Shown here: piece by piece, positions 1 to 5,523 of the stretch | Layout of the letters: each line of letters begins with the position of its first letter | How positions within the stretch are numbered: position 1 is the first letter of the stretch | Translations under genes and position numbers: made by a program | NCBI GenBank assembly: GCA_900769985.1 | Contig: CAAGIS010000093.1 | Location: forward strand, 1-5,523 | DNA length: 5,523 bases | Source of the DNA: Spirochaetia bacterium | Lineage (GTDB): Bacteria > Spirochaetota > Spirochaetia > Treponematales > Treponemataceae | Reading direction: 5' to 3' | The notes under the pieces: generated by a model | Database searches by the model: none | The model's input: the letters and a program-made list of their open reading frames with translations, nothing else | Told to the model about the DNA's origin: nothing

Positions 1-623
1 ACAAGCGAAGGTTCATACTGCTCAGGCACACATTCAGCGTATTTCCATGGCAGGGAATTTTTTGTCAGCGAATAAATCTGGGCAATGCTCATCGTAAGGA
101 TTTTTTCAAACGGAACTCCGACTGGAACGCTTTTTGCCACATAAGAATTGAATATTACAAAATCTGCAACCGTATTTTTTTTAGAAGGCGAAAACTGAAT
201 ATAAACATCACTGTTTCTTGAAATATAAATCCTTACAAAAAGGCTCTGACCGTTATCTTTACTTCTTGCATACAGCCAGGAACCAAATGAATTTGGCAAA
301 AAGGAATCTTCCGTTACTGTGTGAACTCCTTTACTGTCATACACGTCAACCTGCATAGTCGACTTTGGAGAAACATAAACAATAAACTGTTTTTCCTGTT
401 CTTCAAGACTTATCTGAAAACTTTCGCCTTCGATATTTTTCCGCACCTGAACATTATTCATCCTGATATTTTCCAAATCCTGATGAAACCAGGAATCAGT
501 AATTTCAGTTCTGATTTCACTCGAATCAGGAATTCCAAAACTGTTGTATTCAGCGTAAACAGATGTCATAAAACAAAGAAAAACAGCTGACAAAGCAAGC
601 ACTGTTTTTTTACAGTCTTTCAC
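1..623 (-). CDS. Exported protein of unknown function (3' end outside the window)
   Basis: The reading frame is open from a GTG at 623 to the window edge, giving 207 whole codons with no stop. I do not recognise the family. The N-terminus is a good Sec signal peptide: positively charged start (MKDCKK), hydrophobic core about 8-19, and a V-x-A cleavage site at 22-24 (SVYA before EYNS). There is no lipobox, so the mature protein is probably periplasmic or secreted rather than a lipoprotein. The mature part looks beta-rich, with alternating hydrophobic stretches such as QFIVYVS and LFVRIYIS, and shows no further membrane segment. The GTG start is supported by GGAGG 6 nt upstream and by the intact signal peptide that it creates; the internal ATG at residue 19 would destroy it. 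The gene starts 27 nt after the stop of the large activase gene, on the same strand, so it is probably co-transcribed. An exported protein is an unlikely direct partner of a cytoplasmic activase. Confidence 0.85.
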   Translation of the reverse strand, partial: MKDCKKTVLALSAVFLCFMTSVYAEYNSFGIPDSSEIRTEITDSWFHQDLENIRMNNVQVRKNIEGESFQISLEEQEKQFIVYVSPKSTMQVDVYDSKGVHTVTEDSFLPNSFGSWLYARSKDNGQSLFVRIYISRNSDVYIQFSPSKKNTVADFVIFNSYVAKSVPVGVPFEKILTMSIAQIYSLTKNSLPWKYAECVPEQYEPSL

Positions 624-629
624 GTTTTG

Positions 630-635
630 CCTCCA
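630..635 (-). promoter_or_regulatory. Shine-Dalgarno site fixing the GTG start of the exported-protein gene
   Basis: The minus strand reads TGGAGG, then six bases (CAAAAC), then GTG at 623-621. This near-perfect anti-16S match at ideal spacing supports a GTG start and separate translation initiation in the 27-nt gap after the activase gene. Confidence 0.85.
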
Positions 636-647
636 GAAAAAACTCAA

Positions 648-661
648 GCACTAGGCACTAG
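648..661. repeat. 7-bp tandem duplication across the activase stop codon
   Basis: GCACTAG occurs twice head to tail (648-654, 655-661). The minus-strand stop TAG (653-651) lies within it. With one unit removed, the frame would still read Pro-Pro-Ser-Ala and then stop at TGA, so the duplication does not change the protein. It may simply be replication slippage. Confidence 0.8.
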
Positions 662-3600
662 GCGGAACTTGATTCGGTTCAACAGGCTCAGGGTCTGCAA
701 AAACACCGGCACCTTCTGCAAGATGAACTTGAGGTTTTATAAGTTCAACTTTTTTGCCGTTACGTACTTCTATCATTCCTTCTTTGTTTTCATCAGGATG
801 TTTTCCTGCAGGCGCATTGGAAAGCAGGAGCTTTAAACGGTTAAGCTGATTTACTTCTGAACTTCCCGGGTCGTAATCGATTGCGCTGATGTTGCTTTCA
901 GGATAACGGCGTCGGAGTTCTTTTATCATACCTTTTCCTGTAACGTGGTTCGGAAGACACGCAAAAGGCTGAACGCACGCAATGCTCGGCACTCCAGAGT
1001 GAATCAGTTCTACCATTTCAGCAGTCAAAAACCATCCCTCACCAGTAATGTTTCCAAGCTGAACAATGTCATCGACAGAGTCCATCATTTTATAAATCGA
1101 GTTTGGCGCTTCAAAACGATGAGATTTATTAAGGTACTTTTTCATCTTATTGCGGTAAAGTTCCAGGAACCAGACAAAAAGTCTTGCATTGCGTTCAGTT
1201 TTTTTAGGGAATGCAAGCTCTTCATGCCTGAAAATTCCTGTACTAAATGAATAGAAGAAAAAGTCTGCAAGGTCAGGCATTACACATTCAGCCCCCTCAG
1301 CTTCGATTGTTTCGACAATTTTATTGTTTGCGGTCGGATGAAATTTTACGAGGATTTCTCCGACTACTCCGACACGAGGCTTTTTAATCGGCAAAAGAGG
1401 GAGTTTGTCAAAATCTTTGATGATGTTTTTTAAAAGTTTGTGATATTTCCTGACAGACAGAGATTTTAATGCAATCTGCGCCTTGCCATTCCATTTTTCA
1501 TAAAGGGCATTTGCACTTCCCGGCACTGCTTCGTAAGGGCGTGTCCTGTACAAAAGCCGCATCAAAACATCGCCTGTCATTACAGCCATAAGACAGCGGT
1601 GCAAAAGAGGAAGCGTAATTTTAAAACCAGGATTTTTTTCAAAGCCCTGTGCACTCAGCGAAAGGACAGGAATATGTCCCCAGCCTGCATCGTTCAATGC
1701 ACGGCGGATAAATCCGATATAATTTGTTGCACGACAGCCGCCGCCTGTCTGAGTAATAATCAGTGAAGTATTGTTCAAGTCATATTTGCCAGATTCAAGA
1801 GCAGCTATCATCTGACCTGCTACAAGAATTGACGGATAGCAGGCATCGTTGTTTACGTACTTTAATCCTGTTTCTACGGCTTTAGGGTCAAGCGCATCGA
1901 GAATTACGAATTTATAACCGCTGTACTCAAAAGCTTTCTGCAAAATCCTGAAGTGAATCGGCGACATCTGCGGTCCGATAATCGTATGCTTGTACTTCAT
2001 TTCTTTTGTAAATACCTGACGGTTATATGCGCTTGATTTTATTTCGTATTTTTTATGATTACGCTGGCGCTCTTTTACGGCAGCAATCAGACTTCTGATA
2101 CGGATACGTACTGCACCGAGATTGCTTCCCTCGTCAATTTTTATAAGAGTATACATCCGACCTTTTGCCTTCATTATTTCGTCAACCTGATCGGCAGTAA
2201 CTGCATCAAGTCCGCAGCCAAAACTTGTAAGCTGGACAAGTTCAAGATTAGGCATTCCAGAAACAAAACTTGCTGCTCGATACAGTCTGTTATGATAAAC
2301 CCATTGGTCAATTATTCGTAAAGGACGTTCAATAGAACCAAGATGAGCAATAGAATCTTCGGTAAAGACTGCAAGTCCGAGGCCATTTATCATTTCAGGA
2401 ATTCCATGGTTGATTTCCGGGTCAAGATGGTAAGGACGTCCTGCAAGTACGATTCCGCCGGCGCCGTTCGTAATGATTTTTTCAAGAGCTTCTTCGCCTG
2501 CCTGCTTTACATCTTCGCGGAATTTTTCCTGTTCAAGCCATGCAGCTTCAATCGCTTCCATTACCATTTCAAACGAAATCTTTGGGAAATGCGGATGAAG
2601 TTCCTCAAAAAGCCTGTAGCCGAGTCTCTTTTTGTCATAAATCGGAAGGAACGGATCCATATAAAGAATATCTTTATTCTGACGTAAAGAATCAATATTG
2701 TTACGCAATACTTCAGGATAACTTGTAACGATAGGACAGTTATAATGATTTCCAGCCCCTGAATCTTCCTGCTTTTCGTAAGGAGCACACGGATAAAAAA
2801 TAAATTTTACGCCCCACTGCAAAAGAGATTCGATATGTCCGTGCGAGATTTTACCAGGATAACATACTGATTCAGAAGGAATTGACTCAAGCCCTTTTTC
2901 GTAGACATTTCTTGTTGAACGAGGCGAAAGCCTTACACGGAATCCAAGTTTTGTAAAGAAAGTAAACCACAAAGGGTAATTTTCATACATATTTAAAATA
3001 CGCGGAATTCCAACATCACCAAATGGAGCGTTTTCAGGACTGAGCGGAACATAATCAAATACACGCTTATATTTCCATGCAAACAGATTCGGAATCTCGT
3101 CTTTTTCGTCAACTTTAATATTTGTATTTTCTTTGTTGCTTGCATCAATGACATTTTTGTCATCTGCAAATTCAAGACCGCGCTCGCAACGGTTGCCAGT
3201 TACAAAAGTCCGCGAAGTTTCTTTTTCTTCTTTATCTTTTGAAGTGAACGTATTGATTGTCAAAAGACAATTGTTCTGGCATTTTCCGCAGCGACGGAGT
3301 TCAAGGTCAACGTGGAAGTTTTCAAGCTGTTCAACTGTTGCAATATTTGAACGCACGTCGTGGAAAGTTCCTTCTGGTTCACCAGGTTTTGGGGAAGTCA
3401 AATCAACCCACTGGTCATACGCAATCAATGCTGAACCATACGCGCCCATAAGACCTGCAACATCAGGACGGAAAACCTGAACGCCTGCAATTTTTTCAAA
3501 AGCGCGCAAAACTGCATCGTTAAAAAAAGTTCCTCCCTGAACGACAACCTTTGTACCAATATCAGAAGCCTTGCGTAGTTTTATAACTTTAAACAAAGCA

Positions 3601-5231
3601 TTTTTTATTACTGAATAAGAAAGTCCTGCACTGATATCTGCTACAGTTGCACCTTCTTTCTGAGCCTGCTTTACCCGTGAATTCATAAATACAGTACAAC
3701 GGCTTCCAAGGTCAACAGGCTTTTGAGCCATAAGCGCAATCTGTGAAAATTCCTTAATGTCCATTCCCATTGTACGCGCAAAATTATCAAGGAACGAACC
3801 GCAGCCAGAAGAACATGCTTCGTTAAGCTGAATTGAAACGATAGCTCCGTCTTTCATTCTAAGGCATTTCATATCCTGTCCGCCGATGTCAAGCAAAAAC
3901 TCAACACCAGGAACAAAAAAGTCCGCCGCCCTGAAATGAGTAATAGTTTCAACTTCGCCTGAGTCAACTCCAAGAGCCGCCTGAAACAGCGCTTCGCCAT
4001 AACCTGTAGAAACAGCCCGGGCAATATAAACACTGTCAGGAAGGCGGTTGTACAGTTCTTTAAGCATCTTGACTGCAATGTCAACAGGATTTCCTGCATT
4101 GTGCGTATAATAATTCCAAAGAATCTTACCTTCTTTATCAACAAGAACTGCCTTTGTAGTCGTTGAACCTGAATCAAGTCCAAGGAATACAGGACCTGAA
4201 GCCTCGTCAAGATTTCCGCGCAGGGCAACTTCTTTTGCATGCCGCTGACGGAATTCTTCAAGTTCGCTTTCTGATTTAAATAAAGGCTCAAGGCGCTGTA
4301 CTTCAGAAAGTTCTGCGCCGACTAATTTTGAAAGACTGTTTTTAAACTCTTCGATTGTCGGAAATACGTTTGCATTATTGCCTGAAGTACAGAAATTTTT
4401 ACGTTCTGCAGAATAGGCAGCGCCAGTCGCAACAAAGAGTTGGGAATTTTCCGGCACTATAATTTCGTCGTCTTTTAATTTTAAAGTTTCAATAAAGCGG
4501 TAGCGAAGCTGATCCATAAAATGAAGCGGGCCACCCAAAAATGCTACATTACCGCGAATAGGCTTTCCACACGCAAGCCCTGAAATTGTCTGACTTACGA
4601 CAGCCTGATAAATAGAAGCAGCGATATCTTCCCTGCGCGCACCTTCGTTAATCAAAGGCTGAACATCAGTCTTTGCAAAAACTCCGCAGCGTGCCGCAAT
4701 AGGATAAATCGTAGTAGCGCCTTTGGCAAGTTCATTCAAACCGGCTGCATCAGTTTCAAGAAGTGCTGCCATCTGGTCAATAAAAGCACCTGTACCGCCG
4801 GCACAAGTACCATTCATTCTCTGTTCAACACCGCCTTTAAAATAGGTAATCTTTGCGTCTTCACCACCAAGTTCGATTACAACATCTGTCTGCGGAATAA
4901 TCCTGCGTACGGCAGTAGTTGCGGCAATTACCTCCTGAATAAACGGAACTGAAAGCCACTGCGAAACTGCAAGTCCGCCAGAACCAGTAACTTTTACTGA
5001 CAAAGTCTGTTCCTTGCCGTCAGGAAGTTTCTGTTCAAGTTCATTTAAAGCATCTGTTACAACTTTTATAATCGTACTTCGTATGTCAGCACGATGGCGG
5101 ACATAAGCGCTGTACAGTAGTTCATCATTATCACCAAGAGCTGCAACTTTTACAGTAGTTGAGCCGACATCAATTCCAAATCGAATCGGAGTTATTACAC
5201 GTTTAAATATATTATTTATTTGGCCAGACAT
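651..5231 (-). CDS. Giant acyl-CoA dehydratase activase fusion (BadF/BadG/BcrA/BcrD ATPase x2 + DUF2229 + dehydratase-like C-terminus)
   Basis: The product is a predicted cytoplasmic protein of 1526 aa. By family, it couples ATP hydrolysis to one-electron transfer from a [4Fe-4S] cluster at very low potential, as HgdC does for 2-hydroxyglutaryl-CoA dehydratase. ATPase half 1 (about 17-275) has phosphate loop DVGSTTVK (21-28), ELGGEDAK (120-127), C143 in GTCAGGTGAF and C182 in ARCGVF. Half 2 (about 348-606) repeats this with DSGSTTTK (353-360), DIGGQDMK (448-455), C473 in NEACSSGCGSF and C512 in SRCTVF. A C-x2-C-x3-C motif (648, 651, 655) plus C682 follows. The DUF2229-type region starts near 739 (GIPRILNMYE), with C790, C815, C832 and GRPYHLDPEINHG (931-943). 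The C-terminal dehydratase-like region has C1006, C1131 (ACYPS) and C1166 (GGGCRATN). The last 50 or so residues are charged, then proline-rich. I chose the ATG at 5231 because AAGGA lies 5 nt upstream; longer in-frame starts (TTG 5291, ATG 5282) lack a ribosome site. Such fusions often run 1400-1500 aa, so this looks complete. The substrate is unknown. Confidence 0.95.
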   Translation of the reverse strand: MSGQINNIFKRVITPIRFGIDVGSTTVKVAALGDNDELLYSAYVRHRADIRSTIIKVVTDALNELEQKLPDGKEQTLSVKVTGSGGLAVSQWLSVPFIQEVIAATTAVRRIIPQTDVVIELGGEDAKITYFKGGVEQRMNGTCAGGTGAFIDQMAALLETDAAGLNELAKGATTIYPIAARCGVFAKTDVQPLINEGARREDIAASIYQAVVSQTISGLACGKPIRGNVAFLGGPLHFMDQLRYRFIETLKLKDDEIIVPENSQLFVATGAAYSAERKNFCTSGNNANVFPTIEEFKNSLSKLVGAELSEVQRLEPLFKSESELEEFRQRHAKEVALRGNLDEASGPVFLGLDSGSTTTKAVLVDKEGKILWNYYTHNAGNPVDIAVKMLKELYNRLPDSVYIARAVSTGYGEALFQAALGVDSGEVETITHFRAADFFVPGVEFLLDIGGQDMKCLRMKDGAIVSIQLNEACSSGCGSFLDNFARTMGMDIKEFSQIALMAQKPVDLGSRCTVFMNSRVKQAQKEGATVADISAGLSYSVIKNALFKVIKLRKASDIGTKVVVQGGTFFNDAVLRAFEKIAGVQVFRPDVAGLMGAYGSALIAYDQWVDLTSPKPGEPEGTFHDVRSNIATVEQLENFHVDLELRRCGKCQNNCLLTINTFTSKDKEEKETSRTFVTGNRCERGLEFADDKNVIDASNKENTNIKVDEKDEIPNLFAWKYKRVFDYVPLSPENAPFGDVGIPRILNMYENYPLWFTFFTKLGFRVRLSPRSTRNVYEKGLESIPSESVCYPGKISHGHIESLLQWGVKFIFYPCAPYEKQEDSGAGNHYNCPIVTSYPEVLRNNIDSLRQNKDILYMDPFLPIYDKKRLGYRLFEELHPHFPKISFEMVMEAIEAAWLEQEKFREDVKQAGEEALEKIITNGAGGIVLAGRPYHLDPEINHGIPEMINGLGLAVFTEDSIAHLGSIERPLRIIDQWVYHNRLYRAASFVSGMPNLELVQLTSFGCGLDAVTADQVDEIMKAKGRMYTLIKIDEGSNLGAVRIRIRSLIAAVKERQRNHKKYEIKSSAYNRQVFTKEMKYKHTIIGPQMSPIHFRILQKAFEYSGYKFVILDALDPKAVETGLKYVNNDACYPSILVAGQMIAALESGKYDLNNTSLIITQTGGGCRATNYIGFIRRALNDAGWGHIPVLSLSAQGFEKNPGFKITLPLLHRCLMAVMTGDVLMRLLYRTRPYEAVPGSANALYEKWNGKAQIALKSLSVRKYHKLLKNIIKDFDKLPLLPIKKPRVGVVGEILVKFHPTANNKIVETIEAEGAECVMPDLADFFFYSFSTGIFRHEELAFPKKTERNARLFVWFLELYRNKMKKYLNKSHRFEAPNSIYKMMDSVDDIVQLGNITGEGWFLTAEMVELIHSGVPSIACVQPFACLPNHVTGKGMIKELRRRYPESNISAIDYDPGSSEVNQLNRLKLLLSNAPAGKHPDENKEGMIEVRNGKKVELIKPQVHLAEGAGVFADPEPVEPNQVPPSA

Positions 5232-5235
5232 AGTT

Positions 5236-5241
5236 TTCCTT
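5236..5241 (-). promoter_or_regulatory. Shine-Dalgarno site fixing the activase start at 5231
   Basis: The minus strand reads AAGGAA; the AAGGA core is followed by five bases and then ATG at 5231-5229. No comparable motif precedes the upstream in-frame TTG (5291) or ATG (5282). The residues added by those starts would also be encoded by the AT-rich promoter sequence. This site therefore decides the start. Confidence 0.85.
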
Positions 5242-5262
5242 AGTTTAATTATAGTCAGTATA

Positions 5263-5291
5263 ATTTTAATTGGAAACTTCATTTTATTCAA
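5263..5291 (-). promoter_or_regulatory. Candidate sigma70-type promoter of the activase gene
   Basis: On the minus strand, TTGAAT (5291-5286, 4/6 match to the -35 consensus) is separated by 17 bp from TAAAAT (5268-5263, 5/6 match to -10). Transcription would start near 5256, giving a leader of about 25 nt that contains the Shine-Dalgarno. An overlapping alternative is TTTCCA (5276-5271), 17 bp, TATAAT (5253-5248). It has a perfect -10, but its start near 5241 would leave a leader of only about 10 nt. Either or both could be used. AT-rich sequence yields such matches easily, hence the moderate confidence. The 16-bp repeat ends directly next to the -35 hexamer. Confidence 0.5.
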
Positions 5292-5323
5292 GCGCTCGTA
5301 AATTTCAGCGCTCGTAAATTTCA
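5292..5323. repeat. Tandem pair of a 16-bp repeat (unit A, copies 1 and 2)
   Basis: GCGCTCGTAAATTTCA occurs twice head to tail with no spacer (5292-5307 and 5308-5323), both copies exact. On the minus strand the unit reads TGAAATTTACGAGCGC, and the second unit in that direction ends immediately before the candidate -35 hexamer. It could be a protein-binding site upstream of the promoter. Because a third exact copy lies 140 bp away, a dispersed intergenic repeat is at least as likely. Confidence 0.9.
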
Positions 5324-5331
5324 GATGTCAG

Positions 5332-5354
5332 ACAAGCACAAATTTAGCTCGCGC
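5332..5354. repeat. 23-bp repeat unit B, copy 1
   Basis: This 23-bp segment begins ACAAGCAC and ends AGCTCGCGC. It matches 5471-5493 at 18 of 23 positions with no gap. It follows unit A copy 2 after 8 nt. Its AAATTTA (5340-5346) can pair with TAAATTT of unit A (5315-5321), forming a 7-bp stem. The second copy lacks that complement, so the pairing is not conserved between copies. Confidence 0.75.
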
Positions 5355-5357
5355 TAC

Positions 5358-5379
5358 GAGAATTGCAGGAGCAATTCTC
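5358..5379. repeat. Perfect 9-bp inverted repeat with 4-nt loop
   Basis: GAGAATTGC (5358-5366) and GCAATTCTC (5371-5379) are exact inverse complements around the loop AGGA. The stem is only moderately GC-rich and has no T-run on either strand, so a rho-independent terminator is not supported. It sits directly after unit B copy 1 and may belong to the repeat element. Confidence 0.8.
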
Positions 5380-5447
5380 TATGGGCGTGAAGACTGTTGT
5401 AGTTGTAAATTTCAAACGCGCAACCAATTTTTGCAACAGGGTTTATG

Positions 5448-5463
5448 GCGCTCGTAAATTTCA
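5448..5463. repeat. 16-bp repeat unit A, copy 3
   Basis: This is an exact third copy of GCGCTCGTAAATTTCA, in the same orientation as the tandem pair and 140 bp from its second unit. It is followed 7 nt later by a diverged copy of the same 23-bp element (unit B) that follows the tandem pair. A degenerate copy matching 12 of 16 bases, with GTAAATTTCA intact, lies between at 5399-5414. Confidence 0.9.
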
Positions 5464-5470
5464 ATTCCTC

Positions 5471-5493
5471 ACAAACACCGAGTCAGCTCGCGC
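5471..5493. repeat. 23-bp repeat unit B, copy 2
   Basis: This 23-bp segment begins ACAAACAC and ends AGCTCGCGC. It is the diverged partner of 5332-5354 (18 of 23 identical) and lies 7 nt after unit A copy 3. Together, A plus B form a composite module of about 46-47 bp present twice in the intergenic region. Confidence 0.75.
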
Positions 5494-5523
5494 CCTGCGC
5501 GGCGTCCGGGTTCTTAGGGCAGC

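Larger units (their letters stand above)
5292..5523. other. Non-coding, repeat-bearing region upstream of the activase gene
   Basis: I see no convincing gene here. The longest stretch I examined is 43 codons on the minus strand (5482-5354) between two stops. It has no ATG and no ribosome site, and it is made largely of the repeat units. The content is unit A (three exact copies, one degenerate), unit B (two copies) and one hairpin. The last 30 bases turn markedly GC-rich compared with the neighbouring genes and contain a weak inverted pair, GCCCT (5492-5496) with AGGGC (5516-5520). The region probably continues past the window edge. Confidence 0.7.

Noticed and set aside
552..623. Lipoprotein signal on the exported protein, because of Cys residues 4 and 17
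   Set aside because: Neither cysteine sits in an L-(A/S)-(G/A)-C lipobox at the end of the hydrophobic core. The V-Y-A site fits signal peptidase I.
321..3480. Plus-strand open frames, for example 321-590, 945-1250, 2343-2687 and 3133-3480
   Set aside because: They lie antisense within the two minus-strand genes, and their translations show no recognisable domain, consistent with shadow frames.
5232..5291. Longer activase start (TTG at 5291 or ATG at 5282), adding up to 20 residues
   Set aside because: No Shine-Dalgarno precedes either codon, the added residues fall in AT-rich promoter-like DNA, and the ATG at 5231 has AAGGA at 5 nt.
5358..5379. Rho-independent terminator of an upstream gene
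   Set aside because: The stem is not GC-rich and no T-run follows on either strand.
5292..5463. CRISPR-like array from the 16-bp repeats
   Set aside because: The units are too short, two of them touch with no spacer, the spacing of the rest is irregular, and no cas gene is nearby.
5354..5482. 43-codon open stretch on the minus strand in the intergenic region
   Set aside because: It has no ATG and no ribosome site, and most of it is repeat units A and B plus the hairpin. A 43-codon gap between stops is expected by chance.

Overview
The window comes from an AT-leaning anaerobic bacterium. The clearest clue is one very large minus-strand gene for an oxygen-sensitive, ATP-driven iron-sulfur activase of the (R)-2-hydroxyacyl-CoA dehydratase/benzoyl-CoA reductase type. 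This family is widespread in fermentative gut and sediment anaerobes. The style of the intergenic repeats and of the secreted protein made me think of a host-associated Treponema-like spirochaete. That is an impression only, and a clostridial or other anaerobic host is not excluded.

Layout, read along the minus strand. First comes a non-coding, repeat-bearing stretch (5523 down to about 5292). It holds three exact copies and one degenerate copy of a 16-bp unit, two copies of a longer composite repeat, and a perfect 9-bp hairpin. A candidate sigma70-type promoter and a clear Shine-Dalgarno site (5291 to 5236) follow. The large activase gene then runs from 5231 to 651 and fills most of the window. 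After a 27-nt gap with its own strong Shine-Dalgarno, a GTG-started gene for an exported protein begins at 623 and runs off the left edge. The two genes are co-directional with no visible terminator between them, so co-transcription is likely. Nothing in the sequence links their functions.

The activase (1526 aa from the preferred start) is a multi-module fusion. It has two complete ASKHA-type ATPase halves, each keeping both cluster-ligand cysteines. These are followed by a four-cysteine motif, a DUF2229-type activase region, and C-terminal regions resembling the dehydratase/reductase component. From the family, it should use ATP hydrolysis to push an electron to very low potential on a [4Fe-4S] cluster. 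Its real substrate cannot be read from this window. The main points for a second look are the all-in-one architecture of this protein and the repeat cluster that abuts its promoter. I found no RNA gene, insertion sequence or CRISPR array, and no plus-strand gene I believe in.
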